DNA from: Microbacterium protaetiae
GTDB taxonomy: Bacteria > Actinomycetota > Actinomycetes > Actinomycetales > Microbacteriaceae
DNA: 64,000 nucleotides
Assembly (NCBI RefSeq): GCF_004135285.1
Contig: NZ_CP035494.1
Location: forward strand, 1,116,001 to 1,180,000
Direction: 5' to 3'
Positions 18,441 to 25,997 of this stretch are shown here, piece after piece. The stretch's first letter is position 1. Every line of letters starts with the position of its first letter. Both the position numbers and the translations under genes were made by a program. Under the pieces are notes generated by a model that was given only the letters and a program-made list of their open reading frames with translations, was not told where the DNA came from and made no database searches.

Positions 18441-19799
18441 GTGACGAGTTCTGCACTCTCTTTGCGTGTGGCGATCGTGGGCTCCGGCCCCGCCGGTATC
18501 TACGCCGGAAACCTGCTCAGCACCGCCGTGGCCGAAGCCGGCGGCGAGGTGACGATCGACCTGTTCGAGTCGCTCCCGGCCCCGTACGGACTGATCCGGT
18601 ACGGCGTCTCACCCGACCACCCGCGCATCAAGGGGGTCATCGACTCGCTGCACCACATGCTGCACGACGGTGACATCCGCTTCCTCGGCAACATCGAGGT
18701 CGGTCGCGACATCGCCCTCGACGAGCTGCGCGAGCGCTACCACGCCGTGATCCTGGCCACCGGCGCGCTGCGCGACGCCGCCCTGCCGATCCCCGGCATC
18801 GACCTGCCCGGCTCGTACGGCGCGGCTGACTTCGTGGCCTGGTACGACGGCCACCCCGACGTTCCGCGCACCTGGCCGCTCGACCAGCAGTCGGTCGCCG
18901 TCATCGGCAACGGCAACGTCGCCCTCGACGTGGCTCGCGTGCTGGCCAAGCGGGGCGAAGACATGCGCACCACCGATGTGCCCGACAACGTGCTGGCTGG
19001 GCTGGAATCGTCGGCGGTGACCGATGTGCACGTGTTCGGCCGCCGCGGTCCCTCTGGCATCAAGTTCACTCCGATCGAACTGCGCGAGCTGGGCGAGGTA
19101 CGCGACCTGGACATCATCCTCGACGACGACGATTTCGCGTTGGATGCCGACACCGTGCCCGCCAGCAACCAGGTCAAGGTCATGCAGCGCATTCTGAACT
19201 CGTGGCGCGAGCGCGAGGTCGGGCAGGCATCGCGGCGACTGCATCTGCACTTCTGGCACACCCCGGTCGCCGTGCTCGGCCACGATCGCGTCACGGCGGT
19301 GCGATTCGAGCGCACCCGTCCCGGCGCCGACGGCGCACTGCAGACGACCGGCGAGTTCCGCGAGTACCAGGTGGGCGCGCTGTACCGGGCCATCGGGTAC
19401 TACGGCACGCAGGTCGAGGGCGCCCCCTTCGACCAAGCGCGCGGCGTCGTACCCAACGCCGAGGGGCGTGTCGTCGGTGAGACGGGGCTGTACGCGACCG
19501 GGTGGGTCAAGCGCGGGCCGGTGGGACTGATCGGCAGCACGAAATCCGACGCGCTCGAGACGATCGGCCACGTCGTCGACGACGCGCAGGCGGGGCTGCT
19601 GACGGCGCCGGTGGCCGGCGACGTGCTCGAGCTGCTCGCCTCTCGGGGCGTGGTCCACACCGACTGGAGCGGTTGGCTGGCCCTTGACGCGCACGAGCGC
19701 GCCCTGGGCGAGAACCATGAGCACCGGCGTGAGCGGGTCAAGGTCGTCGACCGCGACGAGCAGGTCGAGATCGCCTCGTCCGAGGTGCTCGCGCGATGA
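18441..19799 (+). CDS. FprA-type ferredoxin-NADP+ reductase
   Basis: A 452-aa flavoprotein of the adrenodoxin-reductase/FprA family. LRVAIVGSGPAGIYAGNLL binds FAD, YGVSPDHPRIKGV and VAVIGNGNVALDVARVL (NADPH site) follow, and ATGWVKRGPVGLIGSTKSDA is the conserved C-terminal FAD loop. It would pass electrons from NADPH to the ferredoxin encoded next, and so to sulfite reductase. GTG 18441 is placed after a GAAAGG ribosome site, 31 nt after cobA. ATGA overlap with the ferredoxin gene. Confidence 0.92.
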   Translation: MTSSALSLRVAIVGSGPAGIYAGNLLSTAVAEAGGEVTIDLFESLPAPYGLIRYGVSPDHPRIKGVIDSLHHMLHDGDIRFLGNIEVGRDIALDELRERYHAVILATGALRDAALPIPGIDLPGSYGAADFVAWYDGHPDVPRTWPLDQQSVAVIGNGNVALDVARVLAKRGEDMRTTDVPDNVLAGLESSAVTDVHVFGRRGPSGIKFTPIELRELGEVRDLDIILDDDDFALDADTVPASNQVKVMQRILNSWREREVGQASRRLHLHFWHTPVAVLGHDRVTAVRFERTRPGADGALQTTGEFREYQVGALYRAIGYYGTQVEGAPFDQARGVVPNAEGRVVGETGLYATGWVKRGPVGLIGSTKSDALETIGHVVDDAQAGLLTAPVAGDVLELLASRGVVHTDWSGWLALDAHERALGENHEHRRERVKVVDRDEQVEIASSEVLAR

Positions 19800-20116
19800 C
19801 GTATGTCATCGCTCTGCCCTGCGTCGACGTCAAAGACCGCGCGTGCGTCGACGAGTGTCCCGTCGACTGCATCTATGAGGGCGAGCGCTCGCTCTACATC
19901 CATCCCGACGAGTGCATCGACTGCGGCGCGTGCGAACCGGTGTGCCCCGTCGAGGCCATCTACTACGAAGACGACCTGCCCGAAGAGTGGGCCGACTACT
20001 ACAAGGTGAATGTCGAGTTCTTCTCCGACCTCGGCTCGCCGGGCGGCGCACAGAAGCTCGGTCCCACCCACGTCGACCACCCGCTGGTCGCCGCTCTGCC
20101 ACCGCAAGGAGAATAG
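19796..20116 (+). CDS. fdxA: FdxA-type 7Fe ferredoxin (3Fe-4S + 4Fe-4S)
   Basis: A 106-aa ferredoxin. The cluster ligands lie in CVDVKDRACVDECPVDC, with CIDCGACEPVCPVEA further on, followed by the FdxA-type tail EEWADYYKVNVEFF. The arrangement CX7CX3C(P) plus CX2CX2CX3CP is that of actinobacterial seven-iron ferredoxins. It is the likely electron donor to the siroheme sulfite reductase, reduced by the FprA-like enzyme whose gene it overlaps by ATGA. Confidence 0.94.
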   Translation: MTYVIALPCVDVKDRACVDECPVDCIYEGERSLYIHPDECIDCGACEPVCPVEAIYYEDDLPEEWADYYKVNVEFFSDLGSPGGAQKLGPTHVDHPLVAALPPQGE

Positions 20117-20118
20117 GG

Positions 20119-21039
20119 ATGTCGGAACTGCAGGATGTGCTGATCATCGGCGGCGGCCCCGCCGGGCTGTCGGCGGCGCTGAATCTGGGTCGGTCGGTCG
20201 CCGAGGTCACCGTCGTCGACGCCGACCGTCCGCGCAACGCCGCGACGCTGTCGGTGCATGGGTTCCTCACCCGCGACGGCATAGCCCCGAACGAGCTCAA
20301 GCGCATAGCGCGCGAAGAGCTGACCGCCTATCCGACCGTGCACTACCGCGCGCGTCAGCGGGTGTTCCGCCTCGGTCGTGATGAGGGCGTGTTTGTGGCC
20401 GAGATCGGCCAGCGGGCGGCCACCGATGTGGTGTTCGCACAGAACGTGCTCATCGCCACCGGCCTGCATGAGACACTGCCCGACGTTCCCGACCTCATCT
20501 CGTTCTACGGCATGAGCCTTTTCAGCTGTGCGGCCTGCGACGGGTGGGAGCAGCGCGGACGGCGCCTCGCGCTGTTCGGGGCATCCGACGACCTCGCCGA
20601 CCGGGCCCGCCTGATCGCGCGCTGGACCGACGAGCTCACCGTGTTCACCCACGGGGCCGCGGTGATCGATGCGGTCGCCGAGGCCGAGCTGACCGCCGCG
20701 GGGGTGACGGTCGAGCGCACGCCGGTGGCCGCCCTGGTCGGCGAGCGCGGGCGGATCGAAAGCGTCGAGCTGGTCGATGGACGCGGCATCCCCGTCGACG
20801 GTGGCTTCATCCGCCCCGAATGGACGGTCGATCTGGCCTTTCTCGACGGCATCGTCCCCGACCGCGACGAGAACGGCCACCTCCTCACCGACGGGTCGGG
20901 TCGCACGAGCGAGTTCGGCGTCTACGCCGCCGGCGACATCACCGCGGGCCCGCAGCAGCTCATCGTCGCCGCCGGCGCTGGTGCACGCGCCGCCGCCGTC
21001 ATCGTGCACGACGCGGTCGGGGTCGTCACCTCGCACTGA
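20119..21039 (+). CDS. Thioredoxin-reductase-like FAD-dependent oxidoreductase
   Basis: A 306-aa two-Rossmann flavoprotein. DVLIIGGGPAGLSAALNLGR binds FAD, FSCAACDGWEQRG carries a CXXC at the redox position of thioredoxin reductases (usually CATCDG), and FGVYAAGDITAGPQQLIVAA is the C-terminal FAD motif. It starts 3 nt after fdxA, preceded by AAGGAGAATAGGG, so it is part of the sulfate operon. It may regenerate reductant for APS reductase, but the substrate is not evident; many homologs of this size are annotated only as NAD(P)/FAD-dependent oxidoreductases. Confidence 0.82.
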   Translation: MSELQDVLIIGGGPAGLSAALNLGRSVAEVTVVDADRPRNAATLSVHGFLTRDGIAPNELKRIAREELTAYPTVHYRARQRVFRLGRDEGVFVAEIGQRAATDVVFAQNVLIATGLHETLPDVPDLISFYGMSLFSCAACDGWEQRGRRLALFGASDDLADRARLIARWTDELTVFTHGAAVIDAVAEAELTAAGVTVERTPVAALVGERGRIESVELVDGRGIPVDGGFIRPEWTVDLAFLDGIVPDRDENGHLLTDGSGRTSEFGVYAAGDITAGPQQLIVAAGAGARAAAVIVHDAVGVVTSH

Positions 21040-21139
21040 CGCCGCGGCGCGGCATCCCACCTCCGCGCGGCCGCCGCGCTATCGGTGGGCGTGCAGAGAT
21101 ATCCCGAGGCATACGCGGATAGCGGCTAAAACGACTGGT

Positions 21140-21155
21140 CGTAGACTAGTCTACG
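21140..21155. promoter_or_regulatory. Perfect 16-bp palindromic operator of the toxin-antitoxin operon
   Basis: CGTAGACTAGTCTACG is a perfect palindrome ending 3 nt before the antitoxin ATG at 21159. Its location is what is expected for autorepression by the antitoxin or the toxin-antitoxin complex. It leaves little room for a ribosome site, so the operon may have a very short leader. Confidence 0.75.
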
Positions 21156-21158
21156 TAC

Positions 21159-21395
21159 ATGAGCAGAGTCAGCGCCTACGACGCGAAGACGCACCTGTCC
21201 GCCCTCCTTGAGAGAGCAGCAGCAGGCGAGTCGATCACGATCACGAAACATGGCCACGATGTCGCTCGACTCACGCCCGTCGACGCGCGACCAGACCCCG
21301 CCGGGCTCATCGAGAAGGTCCGCGGCTTCCGCGCATCCCTCCCCCAAGAGCTGATCGATATCCGAGAACTCATCGATGACGGGCGCCGCTACTGA
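21159..21395 (+). CDS. Type II antitoxin, Phd/YefM family
   Basis: A 78-aa protein. VSAYDAKTHLSALLERAAAG and ITITKHGHDVARLTPVD are the signature of Phd/YefM antitoxins: the N-terminal half dimerises and binds DNA, while the C-terminal helix (about residues 50-75) wraps the toxin. One-base overlap (TGATG) with the PIN toxin gene. A palindromic operator lies just upstream. Confidence 0.93.
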   Translation: MSRVSAYDAKTHLSALLERAAAGESITITKHGHDVARLTPVDARPDPAGLIEKVRGFRASLPQELIDIRELIDDGRRY

Positions 21396-21808
21396 TGCCT
21401 CTCGTCCTTGACACGTCGCTGACCCTGGCGTGGCTTCTGCCCGATGAAACGAACGACGCTGCCGACGCCGTGCTGAATCCTGCGATCTCGAACCGCGACG
21501 TCATCTTGGCACCGAGCCTGTGGCGGTACGAGACCTCCAACGCGATCGTCAGCGCGCGCCGTCGCGGCCGCCTGACCGACGCACAGGTTACTCAGGCCAT
21601 CGACATCCTCGACGCTTTGAACGTCGAGACACCGGAACGGCCGCCGGCCCGCGCAGCACTCGTCGCCGCATCTCTGCGCACGGGTCTGAGCGCCTACGAC
21701 GCGAGCTACCTCGTGCTCGCTGAGACGGCGGGCTGCCCGCTGGCGACGCTCGACGCGAAGCTCGCGCAGGCCGCCCGCGACTCAGGGGTGGAAGTCCTGC
21801 CCGGCTGA
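21395..21808 (+). CDS. PIN-domain ribonuclease toxin (VapC-like)
   Basis: A 137-aa PIN nuclease. The acidic metal-binding residues are visible: Asp in LVLDTSLTLAWLLPDE, Glu in LWRYETSNAI, Asp in LSAYDASYLVLAE and Asp in LATLDAKLAQAA. When free it would cleave RNA and stop growth; it is neutralised by the upstream Phd-type antitoxin, with which it is co-translated. A convergent dcd gene ends 4 nt downstream. Confidence 0.93.
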   Translation: MPLVLDTSLTLAWLLPDETNDAADAVLNPAISNRDVILAPSLWRYETSNAIVSARRRGRLTDAQVTQAIDILDALNVETPERPPARAALVAASLRTGLSAYDASYLVLAETAGCPLATLDAKLAQAARDSGVEVLPG

Positions 21809-21811
21809 GCC

Positions 21812-22417
21812 TCAGCCGCCGAGCGCCCCATCGTCGCGGGCGCCCACGTTGGTCACGTGAAAGTTCTGGAACGACCGGGATGCCGTGGGTCCACGCTGGC
21901 CCTGATACCTGTTGCCATACGGGCCCGAGCCATAGGGTGACTCGGCCGCCGACGAAAGCTGGAAGAAGCACAGCTGACCGATCTTCATGCCCGGCCAGAG
22001 TTTGATCGGCAGCGTCGCGACGTTCGACAGCTCAAGCGTGACGTGCCCCGAGAATCCCGGGTCGATGAACCCCGCCGTGGAGTGGGTGAGAAGTCCCAGC
22101 CGGCCCAGCGACGACTTGCCCTCCAGCCGCGCGGCGATGTCGTCGGGCAGTGTCACCTGCTCGAATGTCGAGCCGAGCGCGAACTCGCCCGGGTGCAGCA
22201 CGAACGGCTCATCGGGCGCCACCTCGATCAGGTGCGTGAGGTCGGGCTGGTCCTCGGCCGGATCGATGAACGGGTACTTGTGATTGTCGAAGAGGCGGAA
22301 GTATCGGTCCAGACGCACATCGACGCTCGACGGCTGGACCATGTCGGCGTCCCACGGGTCCAGCGCTATGCGCGCGTCGTCGATCTGTCGGCGGATGTCT
22401 CGGTCGCTGAGCAGCAC
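21812..22417 (-). CDS. dcd: dCTP deaminase, probably bifunctional dCTP deaminase/dUTPase
   Basis: A 201-aa trimeric enzyme making dUMP precursors for d[15 protein letters not shown] is the usual N-terminus; [20 protein letters not shown] and [15 protein letters not shown] form the active site. The [14 protein letters not shown] form and the length match the actinobacterial (M. tuberculosis) enzyme, which converts dCTP to dUMP directly, so a bifunctional activity is likely. It is transcribed toward the toxin-antitoxin pair. Confidence 0.95.
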   Translation of the reverse strand: MLLSDRDIRRQIDDARIALDPWDADMVQPSSVDVRLDRYFRLFDNHKYPFIDPAEDQPDLTHLIEVAPDEPFVLHPGEFALGSTFEQVTLPDDIAARLEGKSSLGRLGLLTHSTAGFIDPGFSGHVTLELSNVATLPIKLWPGMKIGQLCFFQLSSAAESPYGSGPYGNRYQGQRGPTASRSFQNFHVTNVGARDDGALGG

Positions 22418-22459
22418 GTCGCCAGCCTACCGAGCCCCGATCAGTGCCAAGAACCCGCG

Positions 22460-23236
22460 TCAGCCGGCGAAGCGCTCCCGCAGCATCCCGAGCTCGTCGT
22501 CGCTGAGCCCCCCCCCCCCCTTGCGCAGATACGCCGCCGACCCGCCCTGATCGTCGAGCCAGCGCAACGTCGTCTGCATCGCATCGGGCGGGGTGGCCGA
22601 AACCAGCGCCGTGATCTGGGGCAGCATCGGCACGCCCATCCGCGCGACGCCCTCCAGCATCCGTTCAGCCCACTCTCCGGCGAGATTGCGCTCACTGGCC
22701 GCGTAGTCGGCCACGATCGCGTCGCGCTGTGCACCGACCGCGTCGAGCAGCAGTGCGACAGCGACACCAGTGCGGTCCTTGCCTGCGGTGCAGTGCACGA
22801 GCACGCCTGCCTTGTCGGAATCGGCCGAGGTGGCCACGAGGCGAGCGACGCGGGCGAAGGATGCCGCGGCCGTGCCCAGCATCCGGATGTACAGATCGCC
22901 CAGCGTGGGGATCTCCTGCAGCACCGCGTGCACCGCCTCACTCGTCATCTCGGCGGGCGCCGCCATGCCCGGCGCCGCACCTTCCATGACCGAGAGCAGC
23001 TCGGTGCGCACGGGTCGCGACGGCAGCCGGTTCGGCGCGGTCGCCCGCTCGGTGTCGGTGCGCAGGTCGACGATAGTGCCGATGGGGCTCTCATCGAGTT
23101 CGACCAGGCCGGTGCCGGTGACCGTGGCCAACGCGTCGGAACGGAACAGCACGCCCGAACGGGTCTGTCCCCCGCTGCGCAGCGGGATTGCTCCGGTATC
23201 GCGCGAGTTGTACGTTCCGTCGAACAGCGCGGTCAT
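22460..23236 (-). CDS. Tyrosine-protein phosphatase (MptpB-like), with a 13-G tract near the 3' end
   Basis: A 258-aa phosphatase. VLVHCTAGKDRTGVAVALLL is the P-loop HCX5R signature with the extra Lys and Asp typical of MptpB-type dual or phosphoinositide phosphatases; the N-terminus RDTGAIPLRSGGQTRSGVLF is also characteristic. It acts in the cytosol or is secreted (no signal peptide seen). The coding strand carries a run of 13 G (22508-22520) encoding the four Gly before LSDDELGMLRERFAG. Loss or gain of one G would change the last 15 or so residues. Confidence 0.9.
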   Translation of the reverse strand: MTALFDGTYNSRDTGAIPLRSGGQTRSGVLFRSDALATVTGTGLVELDESPIGTIVDLRTDTERATAPNRLPSRPVRTELLSVMEGAAPGMAAPAEMTSEAVHAVLQEIPTLGDLYIRMLGTAAASFARVARLVATSADSDKAGVLVHCTAGKDRTGVAVALLLDAVGAQRDAIVADYAASERNLAGEWAERMLEGVARMGVPMLPQITALVSATPPDAMQTTLRWLDDQGGSAAYLRKGGGGLSDDELGMLRERFAG

Positions 23237-23310
23237 GCGGCCTCCTCGGGTTCGTCAGATCACGCTAGCCGAGACTACCGTCGAAGGATCACCACACAGG
23301 CGGGAACCCC

Positions 23311-24027
23311 ATGAGCAGTCCGATACGTCGACGCGGGCGCGGCATCAGTGCCGGCCTCGGTCGTGACGCCATCGTGGCCGCCGCCCGCGAACTCGACCCG
23401 GCCACGCTCACCGTGCAGGCGGTCGCCGACCAGCTCGGCGTCGATCGCAAGGCGGTCACCTACCACGTCGCCGGGCGCGAAGGCCTGCTGCAGTTGCTGG
23501 CCGAAGACGCCTTCACGAGCCGTTTCGAGGTGCTGGCGATTCCGCACGGCGCCGACTGGCGCGATGCGTTGCGCCTTGTCGCCACGGCCATGCGCGACAT
23601 CCTGCTGGGCTCTGCCACCGTCGTCACGCACATCCGGTTCGATCCCTCGACACGGGCGGCAGCGCTGCGCCCGGCCGAAGAGGTGCTCGCACGACTCGTG
23701 GACGCGGGCTTCGACGAAGACTCCGCGGTGCGGGCCATAGCCCTGGTCGCCGACGTCGCGATGGCACATGCGCGCGGCGTGCTGCTCAACGCGCGCGCCG
23801 GCGGGCATCCGCAGCGCGCCGAGCTGCACGAGGCTTTGGCGACGGTGGATGCCGCAGACCACGCGCTGCTGCACCGCATCGACGACACCGGCTTCTCGAC
23901 CTTCGACGAGGAGCAGTTCGCGTTCGATCTCGACGTGCTCATCCGCGGGCTCGAGTCGCGGCTTGCTCACTCGTCGACCAGCGCCCACACTCTACGCGCG
24001 GCTGCCTCGTCGCGCAGCGACCGGTAG
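23311..24027 (+). CDS. TetR-family transcriptional regulator
   Basis: A 238-aa regulator. The N-terminal helix-turn-helix is LTVQAVADQLGVDRKAVTYH, and the helical ligand domain (residues 75-225) resembles TetR_C-like folds. It is divergent from the phosphatase gene with a 74-nt gap. Its 3' end overlaps the convergent SDR gene by 61 nt, so the last 20 residues are encoded opposite the SDR C-terminus. The regulated gene is unknown; the SDR is a candidate. Confidence 0.85.
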   Translation: MSSPIRRRGRGISAGLGRDAIVAAARELDPATLTVQAVADQLGVDRKAVTYHVAGREGLLQLLAEDAFTSRFEVLAIPHGADWRDALRLVATAMRDILLGSATVVTHIRFDPSTRAAALRPAEEVLARLVDAGFDEDSAVRAIALVADVAMAHARGVLLNARAGGHPQRAELHEALATVDAADHALLHRIDDTGFSTFDEEQFAFDLDVLIRGLESRLAHSSTSAHTLRAAASSRSDR

Positions 24028-24803
24028 AGACGCAGCTGCCTCGGCGCACCCCAGAACTGCAGAAAGCCACCGGGTCCGTAGAAGGTGCCGGAGGCGGCAT
24101 CCGCCGTCACCGCCATCATCGCGGGCAACGCCGCTTGCGCGGGCGGGTTGCCGAGGTGACGGGTCACCCACTGCACGAGCGAGGCGGGCAGCATCGCCCG
24201 CAGCGCCGGCGCTATCGCCGTATCGGGCGCGATGCCGGGGTGGCATAAGGCCACGTGGAGCGCGGGCTCGCGGCGGGCCAGTTCGAGCCCGAAGAGCCCG
24301 AGCGCGACCTTCGACTGGCCGTACGCCCGGAACGGGCCGTAGCGACGCTCGCCCTGCAGGTCATCCCAATTCAGGTGCGCCAGGGCTGCCTCAACGCTGC
24401 ACTGCAGCGCGACACGCGCGTTGCCGGCGCGCAGCTGGGGCAGGATGCCGCGCACCAGGGCCGCGTGACCGAGGAAATTCGTCTGCCAGTGCCGTTCGTA
24501 GCCGTCGACTGTCATGTGCCGAACGCGGTCGCCCAGCAGCACGATGCCCGCGTTGAGCACGCACAGGTGAATGGGCTCGTCGAGGGCGCGGGCGAATGCG
24601 CGAACAGAGTCGAGGCGGGCGAGGTCGAGGTCGGCGACCATGCTGCCGGGGATGCCCGCGGAGACTTTCTCGCCCTTGGCACGGTCGCGGCAGGCGAGGA
24701 TGACCCGCGCACCGCCGCCGGCGAGCGCCCGGGCGATCTCGAGGCCGATGCCGCCGGTCGCGCCGGTGACCAGCGCGGTGCGCCCGGCGAAATCAGCGGT
24801 CAT
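23967..24803 (-). CDS. Short-chain dehydrogenase/reductase
   Basis: A 278-aa SDR oxidoreductase. FAGRTALVTGATGGIGLEIA holds the TGXXXGIG cofactor motif, LCVLNAGIV the NAG motif and YGQSKVAL the YXXXK catalytic pair, with VALCHPGIAPDTAIAP after it. NADP(H) use is likely from the Arg-containing second loop (LACRDRAKGEKV). The substrate is unknown. The start at 24803 gives the conserved MTADFAGRTALVTG; an ATG three codons upstream (24812) is the alternative, and neither has a clear ribosome site. Confidence 0.88.
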   Translation of the reverse strand: MTADFAGRTALVTGATGGIGLEIARALAGGGARVILACRDRAKGEKVSAGIPGSMVADLDLARLDSVRAFARALDEPIHLCVLNAGIVLLGDRVRHMTVDGYERHWQTNFLGHAALVRGILPQLRAGNARVALQCSVEAALAHLNWDDLQGERRYGPFRAYGQSKVALGLFGLELARREPALHVALCHPGIAPDTAIAPALRAMLPASLVQWVTRHLGNPPAQAALPAMMAVTADAASGTFYGPGGFLQFWGAPRQLRLYRSLRDEAAARRVWALVDE

Positions 24804-24837
24804 GCAGGCCATTCTGGCCGGTACTCGCCCGCGGGGC

Positions 24838-24923
24838 GTTCAAAACTCATTCGATTCGGGCCCCTGCGAGCCGACAGCGGCCTTTCTGGGGGCGTGCGGT
24901 CATGGATGGGATGAGTTTTGAAC
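24838..24923. repeat. 86-bp segment bounded by perfect 13-bp inverted repeats
   Basis: GTTCAAAACTCAT (24838-24850) is repeated exactly inverted as ATGAGTTTTGAAC (24911-24923), enclosing 60 bases. It lies between the SDR start and the tRNA-Gly gene. The AT-rich ends stand out from the surrounding sequence. It could be a MITE-like remnant, an operator or a large stem-loop; no target-site duplication is evident. Confidence 0.6.
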
Positions 24924-24990
24924 TGTGCCGGCGTGAGAGGCGGTCTGCGATGGTCCTGTTATGCTGGCCGAAGCGCATTTCGGTGCGCGT

Positions 24991-25061
24991 GGGGCTGTAG
25001 TTCAATGGCAGAACTTCTGCTTCCCAAGCAGACAGCGCGGGTTCGATTCCCGTCAGCCCCT
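24991..25061 (+). tRNA. tRNA-Gly (anticodon CCC)
   Basis: A full cloverleaf folds: acceptor GGGGCTG/CAGCCCC (7 bp), D stem GTTC/GAAC, anticodon stem TCTGC/GCAGA with loop TTCCCAA (anticodon CCC, reading GGG glycine codons), T arm GCGGG-TTCGATT-CCCGT, discriminator T. CCA is not encoded. The 3' half is the attachment site of the integrated element to its right and is duplicated at 30487-30529. Confidence 0.97.
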
Positions 25062-25062
25062 C
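25020..25062 (+). repeat. attL, 43-bp direct repeat inside tRNA-Gly
   Basis: The sequence from CTTCCCAAGCAGACAGCG through the tRNA 3' end plus one base is identical to 30487-30529. This copy keeps the tRNA gene intact. Confidence 0.95.
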
Positions 25063-25078
25063 CACCAAAGAATCCCTG

Positions 25079-25589
25079 TTAGGCCGGCAATTCTCGACCT
25101 CCCTGCGGTGAGTCTCGATTCTCAGAATCACGGGCGCGTGCCATCGGCGTGCCATTGCGCGCAGATCCGGCACCCGTGATGAGCGCGTCCAGTTGGTCGG
25201 CAATAGCGGCGAGACGACCCTCGGCGACGTGCTAATAGATGCCCGCGGCGCGGCTTGTCCGGTGGCCGGCGCGAGCCATCAGCTCACGCTGAGAGGCGCC
25301 GGCGATGGTCGCCAGCGTGATCGAGGATGTCTTGGTACAGCTCGGTTGTTTTGGGTGCGAGCTTTCCGCGGGTGCCGCCGTTGTCGATCCACCCGCGCGC
25401 GTAGTCACCGAACGCGCGGCGCCGCACTTCGGCGATGTGGTCCGTCGCCTCGCGCTTCGTAGCGAACGTGCGCGGCCCAGTCATCAGCTTCCTTGTGGCC
25501 AGATCCGGGTAGCACACCTGCCACCGGCCCGATGGCAGCTGACGCGCCGACCCGAACGACGCACGGCTGGTCTTCCGCTGCTTCGTCAT
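25079..25589 (-). pseudogene. Tyrosine site-specific integrase, internally deleted and interrupted
   Basis: The N-terminal part is intact (SARQLPSGRWQVCYPDLATR, an AP2-like DNA-binding arm domain, then PKTTELYQDIL of the core-binding domain). After about 95 residues the frame breaks; in another frame the distal C-terminal part appears as GASQRELMARAGHRTSRAAG then IY-stop-HVAEGRLAAIADQLDAL, ending at 25079. A full integrase is about 380-400 aa, so most of the catalytic domain including the RHR residues has been deleted, and a TAG replaces what is normally Gln (IYQH). The position next to attL and the orientation are typical for the integrase of such elements. Confidence 0.88.
25137..25155 (+). 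promoter_or_regulatory. Putative integrase arm-type sites, left end
   Basis: Two copies of cgtgccat start at 25137 and 25148, exactly 11 bp apart, 75 bp inside attL. The same octamer occurs with the same spacing near attR (30317-30346). Confidence 0.5.
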
Positions 25590-25777
25590 CGCCGGGCTCC
25601 AGCGGCTCGCTCGCGCTCGGCCTCTTCTACCGCGACCTGAAAGGTATCAGCGACGCGGCCAAGAGCAGCAGCGATTGCACGGATCTCGCCCGCGTCTTCG
25701 GGGCGGAACCTGACGGTGTATTCCTCGCCGCTTATCACCACTTCAGGCATGCCTCGCCGCTGACCGCCGGGCGTCAT
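25586..25777 (-). CDS. Small protein coupled to the integrase gene
   Basis: A 63-aa protein ending VVISGEEYTVRFRPEDAGEI and a C-terminal helix rich in Ala, Glu and Arg. I do not recognise it. Its stop overlaps the integrase ATG (ATGA at 25586-25589), and its ATG at 25777 overlaps the stop of the preceding mini-gene (TGATG), which decides the start; an internal ATG at 25750 has a GGCGAGG site and is an alternative. Small proteins in this position may regulate integration. Confidence 0.6.
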   Translation of the reverse strand: MTPGGQRRGMPEVVISGEEYTVRFRPEDAGEIRAIAAALGRVADTFQVAVEEAERERAAGARR

Positions 25778-25914
25778 CACGTCGACTTGCTGGAGCCAGG
25801 CATTCTCGGTTTGCCCCCGCTGCTGTAGTGAACGGCGCAGGGAAACCCGTCCACCGAGTCCAGGCTCTTCGTCAGGGTCATCTCGGCCCACTCGGGGATG
25901 GTCGTCGTTCTCAC
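25777..25914 (-). CDS. 45-aa hypothetical protein in the integrase operon
   Basis: GTG start at 25914; the product begins MRTTTIPEWAEMTLTKSLDS. It is unrecognised. The case for a real gene is translational coupling on both sides: GTGA overlap with the stop of the 28-aa gene and TGATG overlap with the 63-aa gene. Confidence 0.45.
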   Translation of the reverse strand: MRTTTIPEWAEMTLTKSLDSVDGFPCAVHYSSGGKPRMPGSSKST

Positions 25915-25997
25915 AGCGCACCGTCCTTCTCAAGCGCCCTGACCTCGGTCGCGTCGGCGGTCCGTGCCAGACTGCATGGGGTTAGCTGACGGGTCAT
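25911..25997 (-). CDS. 28-aa mini-protein in the integrase operon
   Basis: ATG at 25997 preceded by GGGGAGGAGCG, the strongest ribosome site of this operon; the product begins MTRQLTPCSLARTADATEVR. Function unknown. ATGA overlap with the upstream frame and GTGA overlap with the next gene support that it is translated. Confidence 0.45.
   Translation of the reverse strand: MTRQLTPCSLARTADATEVRALEKDGAL

Noticed and set aside
25193..25462. 89-aa plus-strand protein
   Set aside because: Antisense to the integrase remnants, which carry recognisable integrase sequence on the minus strand.
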